Part shown: piece after piece, positions 1 through 6,111 of the stretch
Position numbering within the stretch: position 1 is the first letter of the stretch
Layout of the letters: every line of letters starts with the position of its first letter
Source: DASRAA01 sp036512955
GTDB taxonomy: Bacteria; Acidobacteriota; Terriglobia; Terriglobales; Acidobacteriaceae
DNA: 6,489 nt
Direction of reading: 5' to 3'
Assembly (NCBI GenBank): GCA_036512955.1
Contig: DATBZX010000384.1
Location: 1 to 6,489 of the forward strand
Translations under genes and position numbers: made by a program
The notes under the pieces: model-generated
What the model was told of the DNA's origin: nothing
The model's database searches: none
The model's input: only the letters and a program-made list of their open reading frames with translations

Positions 1-312
1 ATTCTTGTACGCAAGCAGCAAAAAATGACGGGCCGGCCGGTGACGCCGTTACACAAAGGCCACGTTGGCCTATTGGCCTGTAGTGGCATGCTCAACGGCT
101 TCTTCGGGGAAGGTGAAACGCGGCACATCGCCCACTGGCGATCGGTTAAGTATGTCGATGAGTTCAACGAGGAGGGTGAAGCCGAGGGGGAGACCATCAT
201 TCGCAAACGCGAACGGTTCAGCCATGAACTGACCCTTGCCTACGAGAATGGCCAGATCATCGAACTGAAGGAGACCAAGGAGGAGGTTCCCAGCAAGTCC
301 TCCCACGAATGA
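1..312 (+). CDS. C-terminal part of a DUF6094-like protein (5' end outside window)
   Basis: The reading frame is open from the first base to a TGA at 310-312, so this is the last 103 codons of a longer gene; the ATG at base 25 is probably internal. The segment begins RKQQKMTGRPVTPLHKGH, followed by LLACSGMLNGFFGEGE and HIAHWRS. From memory this matches the C-terminal part of DUF6094 proteins, where an arginine/proline stretch precedes a GH-LLA-GxLxG block. Those proteins usually carry an N-terminal Rossmann-like methyltransferase domain and occur on integrative elements and plasmids. The methyltransferase part, if present, is outside the window, so activity cannot be judged. The tail after residue about 50 is charged and rich in glutamate and lysine. 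A 117-bp gap with its own promoter-like sequence separates it from the toxin-antitoxin genes. The coding call is strong; the family assignment is moderate. Confidence 0.7.
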   Translation: MLVRKQQKMTGRPVTPLHKGHVGLLACSGMLNGFFGEGETRHIAHWRSVKYVDEFNEEGEAEGETIIRKRERFSHELTLAYENGQIIELKETKEEVPSKSSHE

Positions 313-363
313 ACGCGCGTAGGGACAGACCGCCGAGCCGAATCCTCGGTTACCCGGTATTCC

Positions 364-393
364 TTGAATGGCAGGTCAAATAAGTGGTATTGT
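364..393 (+). promoter_or_regulatory. Candidate sigma70-type promoter of the toxin-antitoxin operon
   Basis: TTGAAT at 364-369 and TATTGT at 388-393 are separated by 18 bases. They match the -35 and -10 consensus at four or more of six positions each. The pair lies 37-66 bases upstream of the antitoxin ATG, directly before a palindrome (397-406) that would overlap the transcription start, as expected for an autoregulated operon. Sigma preferences of the host are unknown, so this is a pattern match only. Confidence 0.35.
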
Positions 394-396
394 ATT

Positions 397-414
397 TGTG
401 TACACATACGTACG
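397..414 (+). promoter_or_regulatory. Likely antitoxin operator: perfect palindrome TGTGTACACA plus phased CGTACG
   Basis: Bases 397-406 are a perfect 10-bp palindrome, TGTGTACACA. Bases 409-414 (CGTACG) form a second, shorter palindrome. Their shared GTAC cores (400-403 and 410-413) are exactly 10 bp apart, one helical turn, so two dimers could bind the same face. YefM antitoxins are known to recognise a long and a short palindrome sharing the core TGTACA; that core is present here at 399-404. The site lies between the candidate -10 element and the antitoxin ribosome binding site, so bound antitoxin or toxin-antitoxin complex would block transcription. The role is inferred; the palindromes are directly visible. 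Confidence 0.55.
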
Positions 415-429
415 CAACGAGGCTGAGGC

Positions 430-693
430 ATGGAAGCGTTGAAGGTTGGGATTCGCGAATTTCGAGAGAAGCTGGCTAGCTACCTCTTGGAAAGCGACGT
501 GCCTGTCGCGATCACGCGGCACGGCGATACCGTTGGCTACTACATTCCTGCCCGACATAAACGGGCGGAAACGGAGCGAGCAGCTCTTAAAGAAGCCGCC
601 TCTCGCTTGCAGCAAGTGCTTGCCGCCGAAGGGATTTCCGAGGATGAGATTCTTGCCGACTTCAAGGTCTGGCGCGCGGGTAAGAAGAAATGA
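430..693 (+). CDS. vapB: Phd/YefM-family antitoxin (VapB-type partner of the PIN toxin)
   Basis: This 87-residue protein has the N-terminal pattern of the Phd/YefM antitoxin family: VGIREFREKLASYLL (residues 6-20), then PVAITRHGDTVGYYIP (25-40). In this family the segment folds into a DNA-binding dimer, and the C-terminal region (here about 45-87, helical and charged, ending in GKKK) wraps the toxin. It should neutralise the PIN ribonuclease encoded next and repress its own operon through the palindrome at 397-414. The ATG at 430 is preceded by GAGG at 419-422 with a 7-base spacer. Its TGA (691-693) overlaps the toxin ATG (690-692), giving translational coupling. The symbol follows the custom of calling the partner of a PIN toxin VapB; by fold it is Phd/YefM-like and not AbrB- or RHH-like. 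Confidence 0.88.
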   Translation: MEALKVGIREFREKLASYLLESDVPVAITRHGDTVGYYIPARHKRAETERAALKEAASRLQQVLAAEGISEDEILADFKVWRAGKKK

Positions 694-1118
694 CTGCGCA
701 CAAGGGCCTGGTGTTGGACGCCAACATCCTCTTGCGTGCGGTCTTCGGCCAAAGGGTCCGACAGATTCTGGAAGCTTACGAGGACCAAGCCAACTTCTAT
801 GCCCCGGACGTATGTTTTCAGGACGCGCGGAAATACATACCCGACCTTTCCACGCGCCGCCGGTTCGATGTTGATCTAGCCCTCTCCGTGCTTGACCAAA
901 TCAGTCTTATCGTTGAACCCGTAGACAGAAGTCTGTACGAGGATTACCAAGAAATCGCTCGCGCTCGAGTACTTCCTCGCGATCCTGACGATTGGCCGGT
1001 TGCGGCGGTAGCATTGCTGCTCGGCACTCCGATTTGGACCGAAGATCAAGACTTCTTTGGCAGCGGCATTGCGACCTGGACGACCGACCGGGTCGAGTTA
1101 TTTCTTCGAGAAGTCTGA
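690..1118 (+). CDS. vapC: PIN-domain endoribonuclease toxin (VapC-type)
   Basis: This 142-residue protein has the normal length for a single-domain PIN toxin. PIN toxins are Mg2+/Mn2+-dependent RNases, often cutting tRNA or rRNA, and are held inactive by the co-expressed antitoxin. Acidic residues expected at the metal site are visible: D10 in LVLDANILL, D98 and D101 in RDPDDWPVAA, and D119/D121 in the typical T-x-D-x-DF strand (TEDQDFFG, 117-124). The second conserved acid, usually Glu, aligns best with D45 in CFQDARKY, a conservative change. The gene starts inside the antitoxin stop codon. It ends 22 bp before the end of the convergent secreted-protein gene, with no evident terminator between them. 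The reading frame is complete and looks intact, so the toxin is probably functional. Confidence 0.88.
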   Translation: MTAHKGLVLDANILLRAVFGQRVRQILEAYEDQANFYAPDVCFQDARKYIPDLSTRRRFDVDLALSVLDQISLIVEPVDRSLYEDYQEIARARVLPRDPDDWPVAAVALLLGTPIWTEDQDFFGSGIATWTTDRVELFLREV

Positions 1119-1140
1119 ACACCGGCAACAGCACCATCAC

Positions 1141-3363
1141 CTACTGACTCCGTCTTTCTATGACGATGCCATGGGTGACCGCGAATCGGCTCAGCTCATC
1201 AAATGCTTTCTGTTCGCCATCCAATTGAGAATCACCAAGCCAGCGAAAATGAGTGCCGCGAGGGAACTGCGACAATTTGTCCTCCGCGCTTTTCAGCGAC
1301 GGCGAATGATACTGGACGATTTCGAATTGGCCAGATTCGATCGGTATGAAATTGATGTCCCAGGGGCGGGCCCTCCACGTGCTGAGGTACCGCTCCGTAT
1401 CTTGCCGTTGTTGGGCGGTGACGCTTAGCTGTTCCAGACGCCTCAGCTTTGTCTCATCGGTGAGCCAAGCCTGTCCTGTAGCCAAGGCCATGATAAGGTT
1501 TGTACCTGCTCCCGCAATCCAGACGCCGTCGAGACCTCCCTTATATCCATCTCGCAACTGTTCTTCGTGGCCCTGCCAACGCTGGTTCCATGCGATCAAG
1601 TGCGTCCAAAGCACATCCTCTGCGGAGGCATCACCGTACTTTGCCAAGTAGTCAGCAGCGTTCCCTGCAATTTCCGGGTCAGGATCGTCCAAACTCTTAG
1701 CCGCAAGCCCGGCCAGGATTGGGTGGTTCTGCAGGTCGCCCACTTCCACCAGTAGTGAATGATTGCAAGCGGAAAACCCCTCGCCTCGCGCCTCCAGCGC
1801 TCGTTCTAAGCGGGGTCGCGCCGCTTCTGGATCGACTTTGAGCAGGTACGCCAGCAAAGGCTCCTGTACAGCGCAAGCCATCTTTCCTAGCTGGGGATCG
1901 AGCTGTTCGATGACTGCACTCTCCACGTTCGGCGATGCGTAGCGGTAAATGAGAGACGCGAGATTGCTATTTACCTCGTACCTTTCACTCGCACGCAAAT
2001 GCCGAACTAGCGTCTGTTCGATTTCGGGAAGCTCCTTGTCCGGCAGACCTCCCAACACCTTAGCGTCGAACCTAGGCTTCGGGCGCAACATCTCGTGAAT
2101 CATGGCAGGGCGAGCGCCATCCGCGTCCATCGCATACCAGTGTTGCAAGGCAGCGGCGCTGGCATTGTTGTACTCGTAGGCATTCATCAAGCGGAGCTGC
2201 GGGAAGTCCTGGTATCGCTGCGCGACCTTGCGGACCAAAGGAAGCATAGCTTGCTGGTCAAGCGCGTTCCACCGATACTGCAGCAGTTCCGCCTGCTTGC
2301 TCACCGGCAAAAGATCAAAGGTCGAAACTATCTGCTCGGTCAGCTTGCGCTTCAGGTCCGGAGGACGCGGTCGGGAACGGATCGAAGCTTCTTCGATGAT
2401 CGTCTGAGTACTAGCCGCCAACGCATCGCCTTGCTTGTTGGCCAGCGCTGCAATCAGATCCTCGCGGAAGCGTGCCTCCAGCTGTTCCCGTTGGGTTGGC
2501 AGGTTGCCACTGTCCTCTGTTGGCAAGGCGACAACCGACATTGTGGTCAGAAAATCATTAGTCACTGGGTACTGCGGGGCGACGAGAGCATCCTCCATCG
2601 CTTGGAGGGCGGCATCGTGCGCCGGCGAGCCCACCAGACCGAAGCGAAAATCGGCAGACACATTCTCGTCATTAAGGCGGCGCACCATTTCTCGTGCTGC
2701 TTCGGCAGTACCAAGGTAGCGAAGCGTCTTGGCGGCATCACGCGAGGGGTGGGGTTGACCAGCAGCCGGTGCGGCAGAAGGCTTAGTAGCATCCAATACT
2801 GCTACCGCGTGCTGCAGCGTCTGCTGCTGCCACTGCTGGCTGGCCGCCAGAATTGTCAGCGTCAGTTCGTTGGACTTAAGCCGTAGTTGAGCCGTTCCGA
2901 CTGGTCCGCTCAAGACTGAGACCCTGCCCGAGGTCACGGTGATCCTATAGCGACCGGGTCTATTGAACTGTACCCACTCATTCAATTCAATGGGAATCAC
3001 GGTGGGCTTCAGCGAAAGTGGGTTGAAGCCCCTCAGACCTCCGCCAATAAAACCCTGGAACGCGTGGAAGTACCTGTAAAGAGGATCTGACCATCCGGTG
3101 CTTGGCTCGACGGCGAACTGTTCTTCGTTGAGCCGTCCGCTGCGGTCGTAAGTAGCCGTATCCAGCCGATATTTGTCCGGTGCGGAGCTGACAAAGGACA
3201 GCTCAAACGGAATGACTTCACCGATGCGAAACGTGGTCTGTTCGCCTCGGGTTTTGACCTTGAACTCAATATCGCTGGGGCTGGATGAAGGAGTTGGAGT
3301 TTGAGATGCAGCTGCCATGCTTAGGAACAGCGCCAACGGGATAACTATGGCGGCGAGTCGCAC
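1141..3363 (-). CDS. Exported 740-residue protein with beta-rich N-terminal domain and HEAT-like helical region
   Basis: Residues 1-19 form a Sec signal peptide: MR, then a hydrophobic run (IVIPLALFL), then SMAAAS with likely cleavage after A19 or S20. A Thr/Pro/Ser linker follows (21-30). Residues about 31-172 look beta-rich, with FRIGEVIPFELSF, a GW/Y-rich stretch around 90-115 and GRYRITVTS near 137; this resembles an Ig-like region of secreted acidobacterial proteins known to me only as hypotheticals. From about 176 to 665 the protein is mostly helical. A HEAT-like repeat is readable near 548-590 (SLDDPDPEIAGNAADYLAKY). No catalytic motif or further membrane segment is seen, so a periplasmic or secreted binding or scaffold role is only a guess. 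The start is GTG at 3361-3363, preceded by AGGAG (3369-3373) with a 5-base spacer. It is convergent with the toxin gene and divergent from the gene at 3585. Confidence 0.85.
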   Translation of the reverse strand: MRLAAIVIPLALFLSMAAASQTPTPSSSPSDIEFKVKTRGEQTTFRIGEVIPFELSFVSSAPDKYRLDTATYDRSGRLNEEQFAVEPSTGWSDPLYRYFHAFQGFIGGGLRGFNPLSLKPTVIPIELNEWVQFNRPGRYRITVTSGRVSVLSGPVGTAQLRLKSNELTLTILAASQQWQQQTLQHAVAVLDATKPSAAPAAGQPHPSRDAAKTLRYLGTAEAAREMVRRLNDENVSADFRFGLVGSPAHDAALQAMEDALVAPQYPVTNDFLTTMSVVALPTEDSGNLPTQREQLEARFREDLIAALANKQGDALAASTQTIIEEASIRSRPRPPDLKRKLTEQIVSTFDLLPVSKQAELLQYRWNALDQQAMLPLVRKVAQRYQDFPQLRLMNAYEYNNASAAALQHWYAMDADGARPAMIHEMLRPKPRFDAKVLGGLPDKELPEIEQTLVRHLRASERYEVNSNLASLIYRYASPNVESAVIEQLDPQLGKMACAVQEPLLAYLLKVDPEAARPRLERALEARGEGFSACNHSLLVEVGDLQNHPILAGLAAKSLDDPDPEIAGNAADYLAKYGDASAEDVLWTHLIAWNQRWQGHEEQLRDGYKGGLDGVWIAGAGTNLIMALATGQAWLTDETKLRRLEQLSVTAQQRQDTERYLSTWRARPWDINFIPIESGQFEIVQYHSPSLKSAEDKLSQFPRGTHFRWLGDSQLDGEQKAFDELSRFAVTHGIVIERRSQ

Positions 3364-3576
3364 GGTCTCTCCTAGCGGTAAATCACAGGTTCAGCCACGC
3401 TAACACAGGCTTCAAGAGTTTGGACACTTGGAACTGAACGAAGGTTCCATAGAATCACGGCGCCTCCATCCCGACAGCCGGGAGCATCGCACTCTCGTCT
3501 GAGTTTCTTTGGGCCTTCGGGACATGTGACGGAGGCATGCTTAGTTTGAACAACCAAAAGGAGCGTGGGCGATGAA

Positions 3577-3603
3577 GAACGCTCATGAACGCTCATGAAC
3601 GCT
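3577..3603 (+). repeat. 10-bp tandem repeat (2.7 copies of GAACGCTCAT) over a start codon
   Basis: GAACGCTCAT occurs at 3577-3586 and again at 3587-3596, followed by the partial copy GAACGCT at 3597-3603. The repeat covers the beginning of the next gene. Because its unit is not a multiple of three, each gained or lost copy changes which ATG is in frame with the main coding region. The repeat itself is certain; its role is inferred. Confidence 0.95.
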
Positions 3604-4217
3604 TCGGCAAACTCGTTTATCGGCGACGCACAGAAAAGACGGCAACCAACCTTCGCGTCTTCCTAGATGCCTTCGTGGGAGAGGAAAGAGGTAAAGCCCA
3701 TCTGGTCTCCGTAGTTGGCGGCGACGTGGAGATCGGCGCCCTGGCTGCTGCTTTTGCCAACGGTGACTCATTTACCGTGGTGGATCCTTACGGTGAAGAG
3801 AGTATCGTCTCGCTGGGCGAGAAGCCGCTGTGCTTTCGGGGATCGATTACGGTCCCTGGACGAAAGCGACCTCTCAGGCATTTAGTCAGCTGCTCGCAGG
3901 ACTTAGCGGACACCACCTCCAATGGGAAACTTCTCCTGATAAGTGACGACCATTCCTTCATTTGGTCTTCGCTGGTGCGGCACTACGGCCTTCCCGCCAC
4001 GCCAGAATGGGGACCGTGGGTGATCTCGCAATTGCACCAGCAAAAGCGTATTCAGCCTCTTCTTGGATTTGGATATGCCGGAGTAGCCGTCAAGGCCAAG
4101 CGGAACGTGTTATTGGCTCTGCTTCGGAAGGGGCTGCGTAGCAATCAGCTCGCGTTTTCCGTCCGCAATGGGGCCGTCGAATGGCCCGAAATCCAGCTCA
4201 TTAAGAAGACTGCCTGA
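3585..4217 (+). CDS. Uncharacterised 210-residue protein, start region altered by a tandem repeat
   Basis: I do not recognise this family. The protein starts MNAHERFGKLVYRRRTEK and is basic at both ends. It has an alternating hydrophobic/polar middle (HLVSVVGGDVEIGALAAAF, 39-57), a YGEESIVSLGEKPLCF stretch (69-84) and a C-terminal helical part rich in Lys, Arg and Leu (about 143-190). No signal peptide, membrane segment or catalytic signature is visible. The start is unusual. The ideal ribosome binding site AGGAG (3559-3563) lies 8 bases before an ATG at 3572, but that frame stops at TGA 3596-3598 after eight codons. The first ATG in the long frame is 3585, 21 bases from the AGGAG. Removing one 10-bp repeat unit would join ATG 3572 in frame, giving MKNAHERFGK. 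Expression may therefore depend on reinitiation, or the gene may be switched down in this strain. Confidence 0.7.
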   Translation: MNAHERFGKLVYRRRTEKTATNLRVFLDAFVGEERGKAHLVSVVGGDVEIGALAAAFANGDSFTVVDPYGEESIVSLGEKPLCFRGSITVPGRKRPLRHLVSCSQDLADTTSNGKLLLISDDHSFIWSSLVRHYGLPATPEWGPWVISQLHQQKRIQPLLGFGYAGVAVKAKRNVLLALLRKGLRSNQLAFSVRNGAVEWPEIQLIKKTA

Positions 4218-4229
4218 TTCCGCCGGAAT
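4217..4229 (+). repeat. Short inverted repeat ATTCCG-C-CGGAAT after the 210-residue gene
   Basis: ATTCCG (4217-4222) and CGGAAT (4224-4229) form a 13-bp near-perfect palindrome that begins at the last base of the preceding stop codon. It could be a protein-binding site or part of a weak stem. There is no T-tract after it, so it does not look like an intrinsic terminator. The remainder of the 100-bp gap to the next gene holds only the GAACAGTTC palindrome (4292-4300) and the ribosome binding site. Confidence 0.4.
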
Positions 4230-4317
4230 AGCCGTATCGGCGAACTGCCGCAGATACCCGACCATTCGCGGAAACACTACACACACATTCTGAACAGTTC
4301 TGGGAGGACCTGAACCC

Positions 4318-4860
4318 ATGGCATTGCTACATACAGGCGATCGCATTTGCGCGTCGTGCGGAGGCATGAACGGCCGTCATCGGGCAGCGTGCTCCGGCGA
4401 CGAATCTATCGACGTACTCAACGTCTACACCCGACGGCAAGCGATAGACGATGGCATTCTGGTCGATTGCGAGCAAGCTCCAATGGTTGAGATGCGCCGC
4501 CAGCTCATGAAGTGGCCGCTCGCGATGACCGCCGCCGCATTTCACCGCTACGTGTGGCCAATAGATGAGGAGGCGAACCTGCCCCCAGGCCAGAGCTTGG
4601 AAGGCCGCTTCTGGGATGTGGTTTGGATGTTCCATGCCGCCGTCAAGGGGAGAGTCTCGGCCAGACGCATTGACCCGTGCAACCTGCTGTTCGACTTCTA
4701 CCGCATCGTTGCTGATCCGGCACTGTGCCCAAACGAGAGGATTGACGCGACCGCCAGGTGTGGGCCAGAGGGGATGCGCCTGTTAACCCTGAAGGCGGTC
4801 TCTGGGCCTGGCGATGATGGGGAACCAGTGATGACGTTCATGTTGCCAGGCGAAGATTGA
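4318..4860 (+). CDS. DUF6573-like protein with N-terminal Cys/His cluster
   Basis: This is a 180-residue protein. Residues 31-52 (DVLNVYTRRQAIDDGILVD core) and the later WPLAMTAAAFHRYVW (66-80) and GRFWDVVWMFHAAVK (96-110) match the pattern I associate with DUF6573. That is a family of unknown function found on integrative elements and plasmids, with a YTRxQAIxDGxLVD opening and a GRxWDVxWM block. Ahead of it lies a possible zinc-binding cluster, C11-x2-C14-x6-H21-x3-C25. The ATG at 4318 follows a strong GGGAGGA (4302-4308) with a 9-base spacer. It is 100 bp downstream of the 210-residue gene on the same strand and may be co-transcribed with it, though a 13-bp palindrome follows that gene's stop. 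It converges on the DJ-1 gene with only 29 bp between them. No enzymatic role can be read from the sequence. Confidence 0.78.
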   Translation: MALLHTGDRICASCGGMNGRHRAACSGDESIDVLNVYTRRQAIDDGILVDCEQAPMVEMRRQLMKWPLAMTAAAFHRYVWPIDEEANLPPGQSLEGRFWDVVWMFHAAVKGRVSARRIDPCNLLFDFYRIVADPALCPNERIDATARCGPEGMRLLTLKAVSGPGDDGEPVMTFMLPGED

Positions 4861-4889
4861 GGATCTCGCTTATCGCTCTGTCGACACTT

Positions 4890-5759
4890 TCAAGCTGTCG
4901 TCTTATCGTTCAACATCGCGGCAAAGGTTTGGGCAAACGTGAAGACGTCCCCAGGCCAACGGGCCGAGAGATAGTTTCCATCACGCACAATGAATGCGGG
5001 CGATGAATCTCGAGGCGTATCGCGATGAATGCCGCTGGTCTGCTTACGATGATTCGGACTCATCGCCGGGACATCGAGGAAGTCGGATTCGGCCGTCAGT
5101 GCCCGGGACACCTCCTTCTGGACTGACATGAACCCGGCTGGCTGCCCGGGGTCTTCTGTGTAAGTGCGATAGTAGTGAGGGTTCCAGAACCTGCCGATTC
5201 GCCCGGTGAGCGCGGCCTTCCGCTCCAGCGCCCAAGTCAGTGCCGTGGTCTTGCGACCGAACAGAATCGAGCGACCCGTGGCCGGATTGACGGTCCGCGC
5301 TGCCAACAGCACACCGTGGCAGACGGCTCCAACCGGCTTTCCAGCGACGAAGAAATCCAGTACCACGCTCTGTAGTTCGCGGCTCTCCAGATACTGCCGC
5401 ATGCCGCGTGCGCGGTGTCCACCTGGCAGAAGCAGCGCGTCATAGTGGGCTGCCTTGAGATCTTGCCAGCGCGTTGGATGTTGAAATTCAGCTGACTGTT
5501 GCATCTTCAGGTAGGCTGCACGCGCATCGCGATTGGCTCGCAAGAGTCGTCCGAGCAGAGTGAAGTTGCGAAGCACAGGAATGAAGCCCCAAGGATCTAA
5601 GCCACGGCCGCCCAGCATGATGTCGTCGGCGGCGCCGGGACGCCCATCGGGAGTTGCGAACTCGACCCGGTGTCCGGCTTGGGTCAAGACCAGCCAACTC
5701 ACTCCGCTCTCAGTCGGATCAAAGTCGAGGCTCGGAAGGGGAACTAAAACTACCGCCAT
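4890..5759 (-). CDS. DJ-1/PfpI-family (class I glutamine amidotransferase-like) protein
   Basis: This 289-residue protein has the features of the DJ-1/PfpI superfamily, nearest in size to the Hsp31-like branch (glyoxalase III, deglycase or chaperone activities). Numbering from the GTG alternative start, these are: E18 in DFDPTESGVSW, the conserved buried glutamate; AGHRVEFATPDG (29-40); LLLPGGHRARG (110-120); and the nucleophile elbow GAVCHGVLLAAR (145-156) with C148 and H149. An insertion at about 55-103 precedes the GGH loop, as in cap-bearing members. No signal peptide is present, so it should be cytoplasmic. The start is taken as ATG 5757-5759, because GGAGG (5764-5768) is 4 bases away; the GTG at 5760-5762 would leave only 1 base. 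It lies 49 bp downstream of the small gene at 5809 and is probably co-transcribed with it. Which substrate it acts on cannot be told. Confidence 0.88.
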   Translation of the reverse strand: MAVVLVPLPSLDFDPTESGVSWLVLTQAGHRVEFATPDGRPGAADDIMLGGRGLDPWGFIPVLRNFTLLGRLLRANRDARAAYLKMQQSAEFQHPTRWQDLKAAHYDALLLPGGHRARGMRQYLESRELQSVVLDFFVAGKPVGAVCHGVLLAARTVNPATGRSILFGRKTTALTWALERKAALTGRIGRFWNPHYYRTYTEDPGQPAGFMSVQKEVSRALTAESDFLDVPAMSPNHRKQTSGIHRDTPRDSSPAFIVRDGNYLSARWPGDVFTFAQTFAAMLNDKTTA

Positions 5760-5808
5760 CACTCCTCCACTCTAAGCACCATCGTCCGGCCATTTTCCAA
5801 GGTCAACT

Positions 5809-6042
5809 TTAGCGTGGCAGTTGCCGAAATGACTCCAGATGCCAAGGTCCGTCGGGCGTCGATGTTTCACGGCGCAGGATATAGAGATTGCCGTCATCTG
5901 CACGGACCTTGTAAAAGACATCTGACGGACCGTACCACTGATCGATCACTTCCTCGACCATGTACTCGTTCCCGTCCAGCCGAAAGCGAACCGGCCTTTC
6001 GTCCGCCATCCGCCCGGAATAGCAATCTACTTCCAGTTTCAT
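5809..6042 (-). CDS. Small conserved protein of unknown function (MKLEVDCYSG type)
   Basis: This 77-residue protein begins MKLEVDCYSGRMADERPV and continues with RFRLDGNEYMVEEVIDQWYG and the block KVRADDGNLYILRRETSTPD, ending WHLESFRQLPR. I recall near-identical small proteins in Acidobacteriota genomes, always hypothetical; the strands and turns suggest a compact beta-barrel-like domain. The ATG at 6040-6042 is chosen because remembered homologues begin MK(L/I)E. Upstream in-frame starts exist at ATG 6051 and GTG 6090, but the AGGAG at 6093-6097 is only 2 bases from that GTG. The same AGGAG fits an out-of-frame ATG at 6086, whose 15-codon frame ends overlapping this start. It is divergent from the helicase gene and precedes the DJ-1 gene on the same strand. 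Confidence 0.75.
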   Translation of the reverse strand: MKLEVDCYSGRMADERPVRFRLDGNEYMVEEVIDQWYGPSDVFYKVRADDGNLYILRRETSTPDGPWHLESFRQLPR

Positions 6043-6086
6043 CTCTTCCATTCTGACGCATAGGCGATAGACCTGCCACCACGCAT
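6039..6086 (-). CDS. Possible 15-codon leader ORF coupled to the small conserved gene
   Basis: ATG at 6084-6086 follows AGGAG (6093-6097) with a 6-base spacer, a better context than any in-frame start of the downstream gene. It reads MRGGRSIAYASEWKR and stops at TGA 6039-6041, overlapping the downstream ATG (6040-6042) in an ATGA junction. This is the geometry of translational coupling. A chance occurrence in so short a frame is quite possible, and no attenuator hairpin is evident. Confidence 0.25.
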   Translation of the reverse strand: MRGGRSIAYASEWKR

Positions 6087-6111
6087 TCACAGCTCCTGTC
6101 CGGAGAAACCC

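Noticed and set aside
446..874. 142-codon plus-strand frame across the toxin-antitoxin junction
   Set aside because: It is an out-of-frame shadow of the antitoxin and toxin, both of which carry clear family motifs.
2095..2886. 263-codon plus-strand open frame opposite the secreted-protein gene
   Set aside because: It lies wholly antisense to a well-supported 740-codon gene with signal peptide and good ribosome binding site. Its translation is rich in Arg, Gln, Leu and Cys without recognisable pattern.
3372..3596. 74-codon minus-strand open frame just upstream of the secreted-protein gene
   Set aside because: No ribosome binding site or recognisable motif; it ends inside the ribosome binding site of the next gene and covers the tandem repeat. 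It is more likely the intergenic region.
4217..4229. Palindrome considered as an intrinsic terminator
   Set aside because: The stem is only 6 bp with a one-base centre and no run of T follows.
4292..4300. GAACAGTTC palindrome considered as an operator
   Set aside because: It is a single 9-bp palindrome without a matching second copy or a nearby promoter pattern, which is expected by chance at this length.
4861..4889. Short convergent gap searched for a shared terminator
   Set aside because: Only the palindrome TGTCGACA (4879-4886) is present; there is no GC-rich stem with T-tract on either strand.
6093..6105. CTCC/GGAG inverted repeat considered as a regulatory hairpin
   Set aside because: The four-base stem is explained by two divergent ribosome binding sites facing away from each other.
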